A stretch of DNA of 64,000 nt, from assembly GCF_000585335.1 (NCBI RefSeq), contig NZ_KK073872.1:2409283-2473282 (forward strand). The letters run 5' to 3'. Source of the stretch: Cloacibacillus evryensis DSM 19522 (lineage in GTDB: Bacteria; Synergistota; Synergistia; Synergistales; Synergistaceae). This document shows positions 26,204-34,422 of this stretch, in pieces. How positions within the stretch are numbered: the first letter of the stretch is position 1; every line of letters starts with the position of its first letter. A model generated the notes under the pieces. The model searched no databases and was not told the origin of the DNA. It saw nothing but the letters and a program-made list of their open reading frames with translations. Made by a program: the position numbers and the translations under genes.

Positions 26204-27174
26204 GCAAAAGCTGGTTTTTAAAACGCCTCCTTTCATCTTTTATCGTACTCGCGGCGGTACTGGTGCTGAATTTCCTGCTCTTCCGCATGATGCCCGGCGA
26301 CGCGGTGAGCACGATCATCGATCCTTCCTTCTCTCCCGAGGCCAAAGAGAACCTGCGCGCCCTTTACGGCCTGGACCGGCCGCTCTGGGAGCAGTTCGTC
26401 ATCTATATCAGGCAGATGCTCACCTTCAGCTTCGGCCTCTCCTTCCTAAGCAGGAAACCGGTCTGGGACGAACTTGTCTCGCGCCTGCCCGTAACGCTGA
26501 CCCTGACGGTGAGCTCGATGGCGATCTCCTCCGCGCTCGGCGTATGGCTGGGCATCAAAGCGGCGCTGAACCGCGGGCGGCTGGCGGAAAAGATCGTGCT
26601 GCGCGCGAGCGCCGTCACCTCTTCTTTCCCGGGCTTCTTCGTCCAGCTCGTGCTGCTGATGCTCTTTGCGCGCGCGCTGCCGCTCTTCCCGCTGCGCGGC
26701 ACGCTCTCCGTGCCGCCGCCTACGGGCGCGCTCGATATCTTTTTGGACTACGGCTGGCACATGGCGCTGCCGGTCCTCTCGCTTTCGCTGATGGGCTTCG
26801 GCGGCTGGGCGCTCTATGTGCGCAACCTGATGGTGCGCGCGCTGAACGAGGACTTCGCGCTGATGGCGCGCGCGCGCGGCCTTTCGCGCGGACGCGTCGT
26901 CTGGCACGCCTTCCGCACGATCCTGCCGCCGATCCTGACGATCCTCCTGATGTCAGTCCCCGGGCTCGTCTCGGGCGCGGTGATCACGGAGTCGGTCTTC
27001 TCGCTCCACGGAATCGGCACATTCCTGCTCGAAGCGATCTCGGGGCACGACTATCCAAGCGCGGGAGCCTCCTTCTACCTGCTCGCGCTCATCACCGTAC
27101 TCTGCAACCTGCTGGCCGACGTCGCCTACGGCCTCGTAGACCCGCGCGTGCGCATCGGGGGCAAGGTACAATGA
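26200..27174 (+). CDS. ABC peptide-type permease, DppB-like
   Basis: 324 aa, normal DppB/OppB length, six helices. It starts by ATGA overlap with the binding protein. Features are MSKSWFLKRLLSSFIVLAAV at the N-terminus, RMMPGDAVSTIIDPSFSPE with the DppB motif, YGLDRPLWEQFVIYI, and the coupling helix that contacts the ATPase (EDFALMARARGLSRGRVVWH). Imports di/oligopeptides, nickel or related solutes with the following permease. Confidence 0.92.
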   Translation: MSKSWFLKRLLSSFIVLAAVLVLNFLLFRMMPGDAVSTIIDPSFSPEAKENLRALYGLDRPLWEQFVIYIRQMLTFSFGLSFLSRKPVWDELVSRLPVTLTLTVSSMAISSALGVWLGIKAALNRGRLAEKIVLRASAVTSSFPGFFVQLVLLMLFARALPLFPLRGTLSVPPPTGALDIFLDYGWHMALPVLSLSLMGFGGWALYVRNLMVRALNEDFALMARARGLSRGRVVWHAFRTILPPILTILLMSVPGLVSGAVITESVFSLHGIGTFLLEAISGHDYPSAGASFYLLALITVLCNLLADVAYGLVDPRVRIGGKVQ

Positions 27175-28346
27175 GAGACATCCTCACGCGCAAAAGCGTG
27201 ATCGCCTTCGTCATAATTTCCCTCGCCGGCCTTTTCGCGCCCCTTATGACGGCCCAGTCTCCCTACGCGATATCGGGCGCGCCGTTTGCCCGCCCCGTCT
27301 GGTGGCGCAGCGCCACGCTGCCGGCGACACGCGATTTCGAGATCAAAGACAACCGCCTTGAGATCGAGTGGAACAAAAGGCCGCCGGCGATATTCTCGCT
27401 GACCGGCCAGATCGCCGCGGAGCCCGGAGCCAACGTGCGCGTGATCTGGCACACGCCGGAAAGAGACTATCTTCTCGACGACCTCAGCGGCTCAAGTTTA
27501 TATTGGATAAATCAGGACGGACGCGACATGATCTTCAAACAGGCGCTCGGGCTGCCGCTCATCAGCAGGAGCGTCGACTACCTGTTCCCGCTGCATGGAA
27601 GATACGCCCTCACCGTGGAGGGGGCGAAGAGCGCGGAGCTGAAGCTATCGCTGCCAGGCGAGCGCCAGGGGCTAATGGGCACCGACCAGCGCGGACGCGA
27701 CGTCTTCACAAGACTCATCTACGGTATCCGCACCTCGCTGATCATCGGCATCAGCGCGACGATCATCGCCAGCCTGCTGGGGATGGCCTTCGGCCTTACG
27801 GCCGGCTACATCGGAGGCTGGTGCGATACGCTCATCATGCGCCTCGTCGACATCCTGCTTTCGATACCGACGCTGCCGATACTGATGGTGCTCGCCGGTA
27901 TCTGGGGCAAGGGGCTCTGGCAGCTCGTATTGATACTTTCGATATTTTCGTGGATGGGTACGGCGCGCTCCATCCGCGCGCTCGTCCTCACAGTGCGCGA
28001 AAGCCCCTGGGTCGAGTCGCTGCGCGCGCTCGGCGCGAAGCGCGGATATATACTCTGGCGGCATCTCGTGCCGGAGACCGCGCCGATACTGCTCGCGAAC
28101 ATCGCGCTCGGCGTGCCCGGAGCGATACTCGCGGAGGCGGGGCTCGCCTTCCTCGGTCTCTCCGACCCGCGGCTCATCTCCTGGGGGCGCATGCTCCACG
28201 AGGCCCATTCCTTCGGAGCCTTCACCGAAGGGGCCTGGTGGCTGCTGCTGCCGCCAGGCTTAGGCATCGTCGCGGTCTGCCTCATATTTATGGATATGGG
28301 CAAATTCCTTGAAGAAAAAATAGACCCGAGGCTCGGCGGAAAATGA
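27171..28346 (+). CDS. ABC peptide-type permease, DppC-like with extracytoplasmic insertion
   Basis: 391 aa against about 290-300 for typical DppC. A first helix (SVIAFVIISLAGLFAPLM) is followed by about 120 soluble residues (about 38-160: ISGAPFARPVWWRSATLPAT, WNKRPPAIFSLTGQI, YLFPLHGRYALTVEG). Then the standard DppC core begins with MGTDQRGRDVFTRLIYGIRT and continues to EAGLAFLGLSDPRLISWGRM. The coupling helix is VESLRALGAKRGYILW. The insertion, in the TM1-TM2 loop, is predicted to face the binding protein. ATGA overlap with both neighbours. Confidence 0.9.
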   Translation: MRDILTRKSVIAFVIISLAGLFAPLMTAQSPYAISGAPFARPVWWRSATLPATRDFEIKDNRLEIEWNKRPPAIFSLTGQIAAEPGANVRVIWHTPERDYLLDDLSGSSLYWINQDGRDMIFKQALGLPLISRSVDYLFPLHGRYALTVEGAKSAELKLSLPGERQGLMGTDQRGRDVFTRLIYGIRTSLIIGISATIIASLLGMAFGLTAGYIGGWCDTLIMRLVDILLSIPTLPILMVLAGIWGKGLWQLVLILSIFSWMGTARSIRALVLTVRESPWVESLRALGAKRGYILWRHLVPETAPILLANIALGVPGAILAEAGLAFLGLSDPRLISWGRMLHEAHSFGAFTEGAWWLLLPPGLGIVAVCLIFMDMGKFLEEKIDPRLGGK

Positions 28347-29107
28347 TACTAGAAATAAAAGACCTCTGCGTCACATACAACAAATCGACCAGCCCCAACG
28401 ACGCGGTGCGCGGCGTCTCCCTCTCGCTCGCCGACAACTCCTTCAGCGGCCTCATCGGCGAATCGGGCAGCGGCAAAAGCACGATAATAATGACGCTGCT
28501 CGGCCTGCTGCCCGGCGACAGCGCCGCGAGCGGCGAAGTCCTCTACAAGGGGCGGGAAATACTCAACCTTCCCGAGAATGAAATGGCCTCCCTGCGGCAG
28601 CGCGAGATCGCCCTCATCCCGCAGGGGGCGCTCAGCTCCTTCACGCCGGTGATGACGATCGGCCGCCATATGCGTGAGGTGCTAGAACTGCACCTTGGCC
28701 TGCGCGGCGGGACCGCCGAACGAAGGATAACGGAACTCCTTGAGGAAACGGAGCTCCCCGCCGCCGTCGCCGCGCGTTATCCGCACGAACTCTCCGGCGG
28801 ACAGAAACAGCGCGCCGCGATCGCGATCGCGCTCTCCTGCGAACCGAAGCTCGTCCTCGCCGACGAACCGACGACGGCGCTCGACGTCATCACCCAGGCG
28901 GCGATCCTCAAATTACTGGAGCGGCTGCGCCGTGAAAAAAATCTGACGATACTGCTGGTCACCCATGACCTGCCGATGGCGGCCTCCGTCTGCCAGGAAC
29001 TGTTCGTAATGAAAGACGGAGAGCTGATCGAAAGCGGCACGCCGCGCCGACTGATCGACTCGCCGCGCGAGCCGCACACCAGGGCGCTCATCGCCGCGAT
29101 GCTGTAA
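28343..29107 (+). CDS. ABC ATPase, DppD-like
   Basis: 254 aa. Walker A GESGSGKSTI near residue 38, Q-loop IPQGALSSFTPVMTI, signature LSGGQKQRAAIAI, Walker B LVLADEPTTALD and switch His in LLVTHDLPMA. Forms a heterodimer with the next ATPase to energise the peptide-type importer. It is shorter than classical DppD (about 320 aa) because the C-terminal oligopeptide-transporter extension with its Fe-S cysteines is absent. Confidence 0.92.
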   Translation: MILEIKDLCVTYNKSTSPNDAVRGVSLSLADNSFSGLIGESGSGKSTIIMTLLGLLPGDSAASGEVLYKGREILNLPENEMASLRQREIALIPQGALSSFTPVMTIGRHMREVLELHLGLRGGTAERRITELLEETELPAAVAARYPHELSGGQKQRAAIAIALSCEPKLVLADEPTTALDVITQAAILKLLERLRREKNLTILLVTHDLPMAASVCQELFVMKDGELIESGTPRRLIDSPREPHTRALIAAML

Positions 29108-29120
29108 TATGGTGAAGAAG

Positions 29121-29921
29121 ATGGAAAACATACTGGAAATAAAAAACCTTACAATAGAATTCCGCACGCGCGGCGCCAAAGGCCACCGCGCTCTCGACGG
29201 ACTGGACCTCGCCCTGGAATACGGAGAGACCCTCTCGATCGTCGGCGAATCGGGCAGCGGCAAAAGCACGCTGCTGCGCGCGGCGATGGCGCTCATCCCG
29301 CCGACCGCCGGCGGCGTCTCGCTCTTCGGCAAAGACACGGCGCGCGTCTCCGCCCCGGAGCTCAACGGCCTGCGCCGCCGCTGCGGCTACGTGCCGCAGG
29401 ACCCCTACGGCGCGATACCGCCGGGGCTGTCAGTTATCGACGCCGTGACGGAGCCAGAGATCATCGCCGGGGTCAGGAGGGCAAAAGAGGAGCGCCGCGA
29501 ACGCGCGAAAGACCTGCTGGCGGAAGTAGGCCTCACAGGCGAGAGGATACTCTCCTCGCGCGCCGTAGGACTCTCGGGCGGGCAGCGCCAGCGCGTCGAA
29601 CTGGCGCGCGCCCTGATGCTCGACCCCGAACTGCTGCTCTGCGACGAGCCGACCTCGATGCAGGACGCCTCGACACGCGGGGAGATAATCGAGGTGCTGC
29701 GCCGCCGCACCGAAAAAGGAATGTCGATGCTCTTCGTCACCCACGACCTGCTCCTCGCAGCCCACGCGGCGCGAAAGATCATCGTCCTCAAAGACGGCAG
29801 GCTCTGCGAAAGCGGCAACTCAAAAGAGGTGCTCGCCGCGCCGAAGCATCCATACACCAAGGCGCTGCTAGACGCGCTGCCACGAGTAAATCGGCGCTTA
29901 GACGATGGAAGGGAAAGATAA
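29121..29921 (+). CDS. ABC ATPase, DppF-like
   Basis: 266 aa from the ATG at 29121 (GGTGA upstream); an in-frame ATG at 29109 is an alternative. Walker A GESGSGKSTLLRA, Q-loop VPQDPYGAIPPGLSV, signature LSGGQRQRVELAR, Walker B LLLCDEPTSMQD and switch His in LFVTHDLLL. The usual SALD after Walker B is SMQDAS, a mild change in the D-loop. Last gene of the transporter cluster; a palindromic hairpin and repeat follow immediately. Confidence 0.9.
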   Translation: MENILEIKNLTIEFRTRGAKGHRALDGLDLALEYGETLSIVGESGSGKSTLLRAAMALIPPTAGGVSLFGKDTARVSAPELNGLRRRCGYVPQDPYGAIPPGLSVIDAVTEPEIIAGVRRAKEERRERAKDLLAEVGLTGERILSSRAVGLSGGQRQRVELARALMLDPELLLCDEPTSMQDASTRGEIIEVLRRRTEKGMSMLFVTHDLLLAAHAARKIIVLKDGRLCESGNSKEVLAAPKHPYTKALLDALPRVNRRLDDGRER

Positions 29922-29961
29922 ACCGCGATTTACGCCTTAAAAGCCTCCCTCGCCGAGGGAG
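29886..29961. repeat. Short inverted-repeat element at the dppF end, related copy at 46559
   Basis: GTAAATCG (29886-29893) and CGATTTAC (29926-29933) bracket GATGGAAGGGAAAGATAA. The first arm lies in the last codons of dppF. A similar stretch at 46559-46609 shares GGCG-TTA, GATGGAA, AAAGATAA and GCGATTTAC. A hairpin CTCCCTCG/CGAGGGAG follows at 29945-29961. Looks like a small dispersed repeat. Confidence 0.4.
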
Positions 29962-29983
29962 CCGCAGGCCGTGCGATACAAAT

Positions 29984-30025
29984 AAAAAGGCTGCCCTTGG
30001 ATCTATACCGCTCCTTGGACAGCCT
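29984..30025 (-). terminator. pckA terminator
   Basis: On the reverse strand AAGGCTG...CAGCCTT (7-bp stem, long loop) runs into TTTTTATTT, 15 bases beyond the pckA stop. Confidence 0.55.
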
Positions 30026-30039
30026 TATATTTCAAAAAA

Positions 30040-31698
30040 CTATTTTATCGCCGCGATGACCCTCTCAACCGCCTGCAGGGCGTCCGGCGGCAGGGCGTCC
30101 ATGCCTCCCTTTTCCGTTTCGCGCGACTTGATGAACAGGAGGCGGTCGTTCATCCTGTTGGTGAACTGCTGCTTGTACGTCCAGTTGTTGAAGTCGGGCT
30201 CAAAACCGGGGATGGCCATATATTCTATGCCGGGGATGCCGCCGAAGGACTTCCAATCCGCTTTATTCTCGACGATAGCTTCGAGAATTGAAAGCGTCGT
30301 GTTCTTTTCGACCTTCTTGTCCATAAAAGAGCCCGTGTTGAGGATATAGCAGTCCACGCCGTCCTCGAAGAGAGTGCGGAAGCGGATGTAATCCATCGCC
30401 AACGGGTAGGTGCGGAAGGGGTTCGCGTAGCTCTCGATCACCAGCGCGTCGGGATCGACCCCGGGGGCGAGGCGTTCCGCGGAGGTACGTTTCGTGGCAA
30501 GCGTCGAGCCCATAACCGAGGCCAGCGACGGCCCCGTGAGCCTCACCACCGGCGGCAGCGTCGGGTCCTTCATAAGCCAGCAGATCGCGTTGAGCGGTTC
30601 GTCGATCCTGTCGATGCGGTTCGGCGTCCAGAAACGTGACTTTACGGCGCGGCCGTTGCCGTTGCGGATGTCTTCGCTGACCACCATCAGCTTCCCGTTT
30701 TCGTCGCGCGTCACGCCGCAGTTCTGCAGAGAGAGAAGATATTTGTTGTCGGGACAGCCGATCGGATAGTCCTGCATTTTGTCGAAATATGCCGGCTCGA
30801 GCGCTATCGCGTACTTCTCCTTGACGTTGATGATGACGGCGTCGTCGTGAAGCACGGTGACATTGTACTTATCTTTGTGTTTCGCGTGCGTTATGGTGGA
30901 CTTGCCGGAACCGGAGAGGCCGAATACGGCGAGAACATACTTCCTGCCGCTGCCGTCCTTCAGCTCATAGCGTTTCAGTCCGCCGTGGCAGGAGGCATAG
31001 CCGTTGCGCGCGGCGGCGCCCCAGGCAAGCGTCAGCGTTCCCTTCTTGAACTCTCCGAAATAACGCATCCCAAGGATCGCGGCGCAGTTCTGTTCAGGAG
31101 AGAAGAAGGCGAGACCAAGCGGATAGTCGGGATGAGTCCAGTAAGGGTCGGCGTAAACGAAGAGGTCGCCGTCGTTCGGCAGCTCGCGGGAATTCTTGTA
31201 GCGCTCCGCGTACTCGTCGTTAAGATACTGGAAATTAAGCATCCAGCTGTAAAGGTTGTTCTCAAATCCCTCCGGCATCATAATGTTGGCCTTGACCATG
31301 AAGTCCTCCTCAAGGCCGATGATCGCCTGGGCCGAATAGAACCGGCGGAAGCGGGCGTTATGGATGGCTTCGCGCAGCAGCGTCGCGAGGTCGGGCACGG
31401 ATACTCCCGGATGCCCCACTATCCTGCGCGCCGCGGCGCAGCGCCCGAATATCGCGCCGTCGTTGAAAAGCAGCACGTTCGCATCCTCGGGAAGGCCAAG
31501 CTCCGTCGGCCGGTGGACCGGCATGCCTGTCAGTTCCACAGTTCCGGGACTGTCCTTCGCAAGCCCGTAGGCCTCCCTGAGATCTTTGACCGGGGAGACA
31601 TTGTTGCCGTAAAAGGCCGTCTCGATAGTCGTCCTGATGGGTGTGGCGTTGAGCCGCTTGAAACTCTCCATATCCACAAAATGCCCCTGCGTAGCCAT
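30040..31698 (-). CDS. pckA: Phosphoenolpyruvate carboxykinase (ATP)
   Basis: 552 aa, ATG at 31698 with GGGAGG upstream. Interconverts oxaloacetate + ATP and PEP + CO2 + ADP. The P-loop (kinase-1a) FGLSGSGKSTITH lies near residue 262, a second phosphate/metal segment LHDDAVIINV near 285, and arginine-containing active-site stretches GNGRAVKSRFWTPNRIDRID and LTGPSLASVMGSTLATKRTS follow. It diverges from the E. coli type around the kinase-2 region (HDDA rather than DDEHGW), resembling a subgroup found in anaerobes. Monocistronic, with its own promoter, palindrome and terminator. Confidence 0.9.
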   Translation of the reverse strand: MATQGHFVDMESFKRLNATPIRTTIETAFYGNNVSPVKDLREAYGLAKDSPGTVELTGMPVHRPTELGLPEDANVLLFNDGAIFGRCAAARRIVGHPGVSVPDLATLLREAIHNARFRRFYSAQAIIGLEEDFMVKANIMMPEGFENNLYSWMLNFQYLNDEYAERYKNSRELPNDGDLFVYADPYWTHPDYPLGLAFFSPEQNCAAILGMRYFGEFKKGTLTLAWGAAARNGYASCHGGLKRYELKDGSGRKYVLAVFGLSGSGKSTITHAKHKDKYNVTVLHDDAVIINVKEKYAIALEPAYFDKMQDYPIGCPDNKYLLSLQNCGVTRDENGKLMVVSEDIRNGNGRAVKSRFWTPNRIDRIDEPLNAICWLMKDPTLPPVVRLTGPSLASVMGSTLATKRTSAERLAPGVDPDALVIESYANPFRTYPLAMDYIRFRTLFEDGVDCYILNTGSFMDKKVEKNTTLSILEAIVENKADWKSFGGIPGIEYMAIPGFEPDFNNWTYKQQFTNRMNDRLLFIKSRETEKGGMDALPPDALQAVERVIAAIK

Positions 31699-31727
31699 GG
31701 TTTTTCCTCCCGTATTAAAGAAAATTG

Positions 31728-31741
31728 TAACTAATTAGTTA
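31728..31741. promoter_or_regulatory. 14-bp palindrome in the pckA leader
   Basis: TAACTAATTAGTTA is a perfect palindrome between the pckA promoter and its start codon, about 30 bases before the ATG. Suitable size for a repressor operator. Confidence 0.45.
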
Positions 31742-31761
31742 TATTTCTGTGACCTATGCGT

Positions 31762-31789
31762 AGCATACATCAATAATTAAAATTGACAA
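31762..31789 (-). promoter_or_regulatory. Candidate pckA promoter
   Basis: Reverse strand TTGTCA (31789-31784) and TATGCT (31767-31762) with a 16-base spacer, about 65 bases before the pckA ATG. Confidence 0.5.
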
Positions 31790-31871
31790 GAGTTTTGATA
31801 CAAAGTAGACAATTTCAGAATATTAAAAAAGCGGCCGCTCATATATAAAAAAAGGGGATAAATCAGGGGAC

Positions 31872-31897
31872 AAAAAAAGAGCCCCGCGCGGAGGCTC
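31872..31897 (-). terminator. Terminator of the rrf2-fadL unit
   Basis: Reverse strand GAGCC...GGCTC with a GC-rich centre, followed by T7. It lies 33 bases after the porin stop. Confidence 0.75.
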
Positions 31898-31929
31898 CCT
31901 TGTCTTACAAACAAAATGTGTCCAATAAA

Positions 31930-33216
31930 TTACTTGAGTTTGACGGTGTAACCGAGTGAAACGACCTGCGTCAGGCCATCGTGGATGTAGGCGGAAGAGA
32001 AATCGGCTCCGCTTATATGAGACTGAACATCCCTGTTGCCTGCCCATATCGCTGTGTATGCGAATGAAAGCTCGCCATTAGCGTTCGGACGGTATTTGAA
32101 CCCGATGCTGCCGCGGTGGCGGTCGCCAGTCGGTACAGTGAAGTCCATCGTGTCATCAGGGACGGGGCTCTCGTCAAAGACATAGCCTCCGAGAATGCTC
32201 CACTTCTCGCTGAGCTTGTGCTCAATACCTATACCGATACGCCAAGCTGCCTTCCAATCCTTACGGGACTCGGATTTATTTGTTTTACCAAGTATGGCGT
32301 CGTCAAAATAGAGGTTGAGTGCATTGTAAGTCGACCAATTGGTCCAAGTGGCGTTTATTTCCATACGCGTCCTGTCATTGAATTTATGACCTAACCCAAA
32401 AGAGAGCGAATCCGGAAGCGTGACCGTGCCGTGCGCCTGGGTATCAAGGCGGTAGGGGCCTGTAAGCAGGCTCCCCTCAAATTTCGCGTCGGCGTCCATC
32501 GTATGCTTTACTCTCGCGCGATATACGACGGCGGCGGAAGTCTTCGGCGTAAAGTCATACATCACGGAAGCCACCCAACCAATATTGGTGCTGTTTCCCT
32601 CAACATCGGAATCGATATCCCCCAGAGAGAACGGGCTGGCCACCCCTGTTATCGCCGGCACAGTCTTCCTCATTCTCAGCTTAATATAGTTGACGTCAAG
32701 TCCGACTGCCGCGGAGAGCTTGTCGTTGATCTTAAAGGCATACGTCGGCTGGAATGTGATACCCTGTATCCCAGAATAGATAGTGTCGTAACGTCCCGGC
32801 CAGAGGTCGTCATATTCGATCTGATTCCCAAAACGCGGGAAGATCGCGACGCCCCACCACGCGTTCTTTCCTGCTTTCGTCGCGTAATACATATAAGGGA
32901 CAAAAGCTGGGCTGTATTCGTTATCCAACTCATTCCCGTTATTCCGGTTCAAGATGGAATTTTTAAACGATACCGACGTCGCGGCGTTAACCCAGCTGGT
33001 ACCGACGCTGAGATACGTACCGTTCAGTTTCGTGATCTGCGCGGGGTTGTACGCTAACACCGATGGATCATTCTCGCCGAACATGTAGTTATCTCCCATC
33101 GCGGTACCGGCAGCGCTCCACTCATATACACCAAAGCCCTCGGCAAAAGCGGAGGTAGGGACAGAGAGCGCAAGCAGCATCAGCATTAATGCCGCAACCA
33201 ATATTCTCTTCTTCAA
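31930..33216 (-). CDS. FadL/OmpP1-family outer-membrane transport protein
   Basis: 428 aa. TTG start at 33216 with GGAAGGA ten bases upstream. Signal peptide cleaved after SVPTSAFA. The mature N-terminus EGFGVYEWSAAGTAMGDNY and NDPSVLAYNPAQITKL match the FadL hatch region (the family's NPA motif is kept: YNPAQ). Alternating aromatic beta strands run to a C-terminal QVVSLGYTVKLK, ending in a beta-strand rather than the classic terminal Phe. Imports hydrophobic compounds across the outer membrane and proves a diderm envelope. It follows rrf2 by 26 bases, so they probably form one unit. Confidence 0.9.
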   Translation of the reverse strand: MKKRILVAALMLMLLALSVPTSAFAEGFGVYEWSAAGTAMGDNYMFGENDPSVLAYNPAQITKLNGTYLSVGTSWVNAATSVSFKNSILNRNNGNELDNEYSPAFVPYMYYATKAGKNAWWGVAIFPRFGNQIEYDDLWPGRYDTIYSGIQGITFQPTYAFKINDKLSAAVGLDVNYIKLRMRKTVPAITGVASPFSLGDIDSDVEGNSTNIGWVASVMYDFTPKTSAAVVYRARVKHTMDADAKFEGSLLTGPYRLDTQAHGTVTLPDSLSFGLGHKFNDRTRMEINATWTNWSTYNALNLYFDDAILGKTNKSESRKDWKAAWRIGIGIEHKLSEKWSILGGYVFDESPVPDDTMDFTVPTGDRHRGSIGFKYRPNANGELSFAYTAIWAGNRDVQSHISGADFSSAYIHDGLTQVVSLGYTVKLK

Positions 33217-33242
33217 ATGAACACAATCCTTCCGTAAGAAAA

Positions 33243-33755
33243 TTAATTAATATGCCCGAAATTGGGATGCTTCTGCCCCAGGCTCGGGGTGACGACCGAG
33301 ATTTCAATGCTTACATCCGTGCCCTTAGTGTAATACGAGGTAAAATCAGCCAGGGTGCGCGACTCGAGGTACCGGAAAAAAGCGCGCGACAACTCGTCCA
33401 TCATATCGCCGATAAAACATTTTTTACCGCGGCAGCCATCAAGGCGGCAGCCCCGCGATTCAAAGGGCCCGCCGAGCAGTTCAAAAATGGGATAAAGCGG
33501 CGTTTCGGATGGTACGCAGTTGAGCCTGTAGCCTCCGCCTGGTCCGCGGACGGACTTTATCAGGCCGCCTTTATTAAGACGCTGTAAAACCTTTGAGAGA
33601 TGGGGCTCGGAAGTGCCTATCGCCGCCGCCACCTGCTGAGTGGTGAGGCACCTGTCAGGTTCATTGGCAAGTTCCCCAAGAGCGTGAAGACCTAAAAGCA
33701 ACGGTTCGGGCAAATCTACTATCGGATTCAGAATGTTTTCCTCCTTCCATAGCAT
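33243..33755 (-). CDS. Rrf2-family regulator with three cysteines, start uncertain
   Basis: Up to 170 aa. Winged helix at about residues 20-85 (LGELANEPDRCLTTQQVAAA, SEPHLSKVLQRLNKGGLI, GPGGGYRL). The cluster CRLDGCRGKKC (Cx4Cx4C) follows near residues 102-112, consistent with an Fe-S sensing Rrf2 protein such as IscR/NsrR/RsrR. The only Shine-Dalgarno sequence (GGAAGGAGG) is inside the first codons. Translation therefore either begins on a leaderless mRNA at the ATG (33755) or at a rare ATT/CTG codon near 33731-33734. Upstream of the FadL-like gene, it is its likely regulator. Confidence 0.85.
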   Translation of the reverse strand: MLWKEENILNPIVDLPEPLLLGLHALGELANEPDRCLTTQQVAAAIGTSEPHLSKVLQRLNKGGLIKSVRGPGGGYRLNCVPSETPLYPIFELLGGPFESRGCRLDGCRGKKCFIGDMMDELSRAFFRYLESRTLADFTSYYTKGTDVSIEISVVTPSLGQKHPNFGHIN

Positions 33756-33760
33756 AATAT

Positions 33761-33784
33761 TGGAATAATGGATATTTTATTCCA
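33761..33784. promoter_or_regulatory. Inverted repeat upstream of rrf2
   Basis: TGGAATA-N10-TATTCCA, ending 5 bases before the rrf2 ATG. Symmetry and location suit an autoregulatory Rrf2 operator overlapping the promoter. Confidence 0.5.
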
Positions 33785-33930
33785 CTTTTATCAGACGGTC
33801 AAGTAGCGAATTTTTTAGTTTGACGCGGATTCCTTAACCATTTTCCGTGGGAAACATGAGATAATATAAAAAACACAGCCGCTCCGCCGGCATCCGGCGG
33901 CGGGCGGCGATCACAGAGAGGGAATCTACA

Positions 33931-34227
33931 ATGTTCTGGAGCAACGTATTTGAAACAGTGATGCTGTTGTGTTTCGCCGCCGCCTGGCCGGCTTCGATAT
34001 ACAAATCATGGGTCAGCCGCACAAGAAAGGGCAAGAGCCTCGCCTTCATGCTGATCGTGCTGGTGGGATACATGGCCGGGATCACCAAGGTGCTCGTGAG
34101 CCACACGGCGATATACATGCTGATCCCCTACACCGTCAACACGACGCTCGTCGCCTGCGACATCGTGCTCTACTACCGGAACTACCGCATCGACGAGGGA
34201 ATGCCGCATATATTCGGGGAACATTGA
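33931..34227 (+). CDS. PQ-loop/SemiSWEET-like small membrane protein
   Basis: 98 aa with three hydrophobic helices (VMLLCFAAAWPASIYKSW, AFMLIVLVGYMAGITKVL, YMLIPYTVNTTLVACDIVLY), the size of one SemiSWEET/PQ-loop unit. The PQ pair is PA here (WPASIYKSW), followed by the usual basic loop VSRTRKGKSLAF. Members dimerise to move small solutes; the substrate is unknown. ATG preceded by GAGGG, followed by a strong terminator, so monocistronic. Confidence 0.75.
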   Translation: MFWSNVFETVMLLCFAAAWPASIYKSWVSRTRKGKSLAFMLIVLVGYMAGITKVLVSHTAIYMLIPYTVNTTLVACDIVLYYRNYRIDEGMPHIFGEH

Positions 34228-34244
34228 TAACACTACTATTCGAG

Positions 34245-34276
34245 CGGCGGCATGTTGTTTTTCTGCCGCCGTTTTT
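34245..34276 (+). terminator. Terminator of the PQ-loop gene
   Basis: CGGCGGCA/TGCCGCCG stem (8 bp) followed by T5, 18 bases past the stop. Confidence 0.8.
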
Positions 34277-34365
34277 ACAGCCCGCAACATTTGAAACACA
34301 AATATTATTTTTGTCGCGAACATCTGCGTTTTTCAAAAAGTTACTAAATTTCATTGTCATTAGCC

Positions 34366-34394
34366 TTGTTACAATAGAGATAAAACTGTATACT
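34366..34394 (+). promoter_or_regulatory. Sigma70-type promoter of the minor-pilin operon
   Basis: TTGTTA (34366-34371) and TATACT (34389-34394), spacer exactly 17, 29 bases upstream of the first pilin ATG. Confidence 0.6.
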
Positions 34395-34422
34395 TTTTAA
34401 TAATATGATGGGAGGCGGTTCT

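Noticed and set aside
26544-28346. A 600-codon frame starting inside dppB
   Set aside because: Its first part is an out-of-frame Ala/Arg-rich shadow of dppB. Only from 27171 does it become the genuine DppC-like permease, which has its own ATGA-coupled start.
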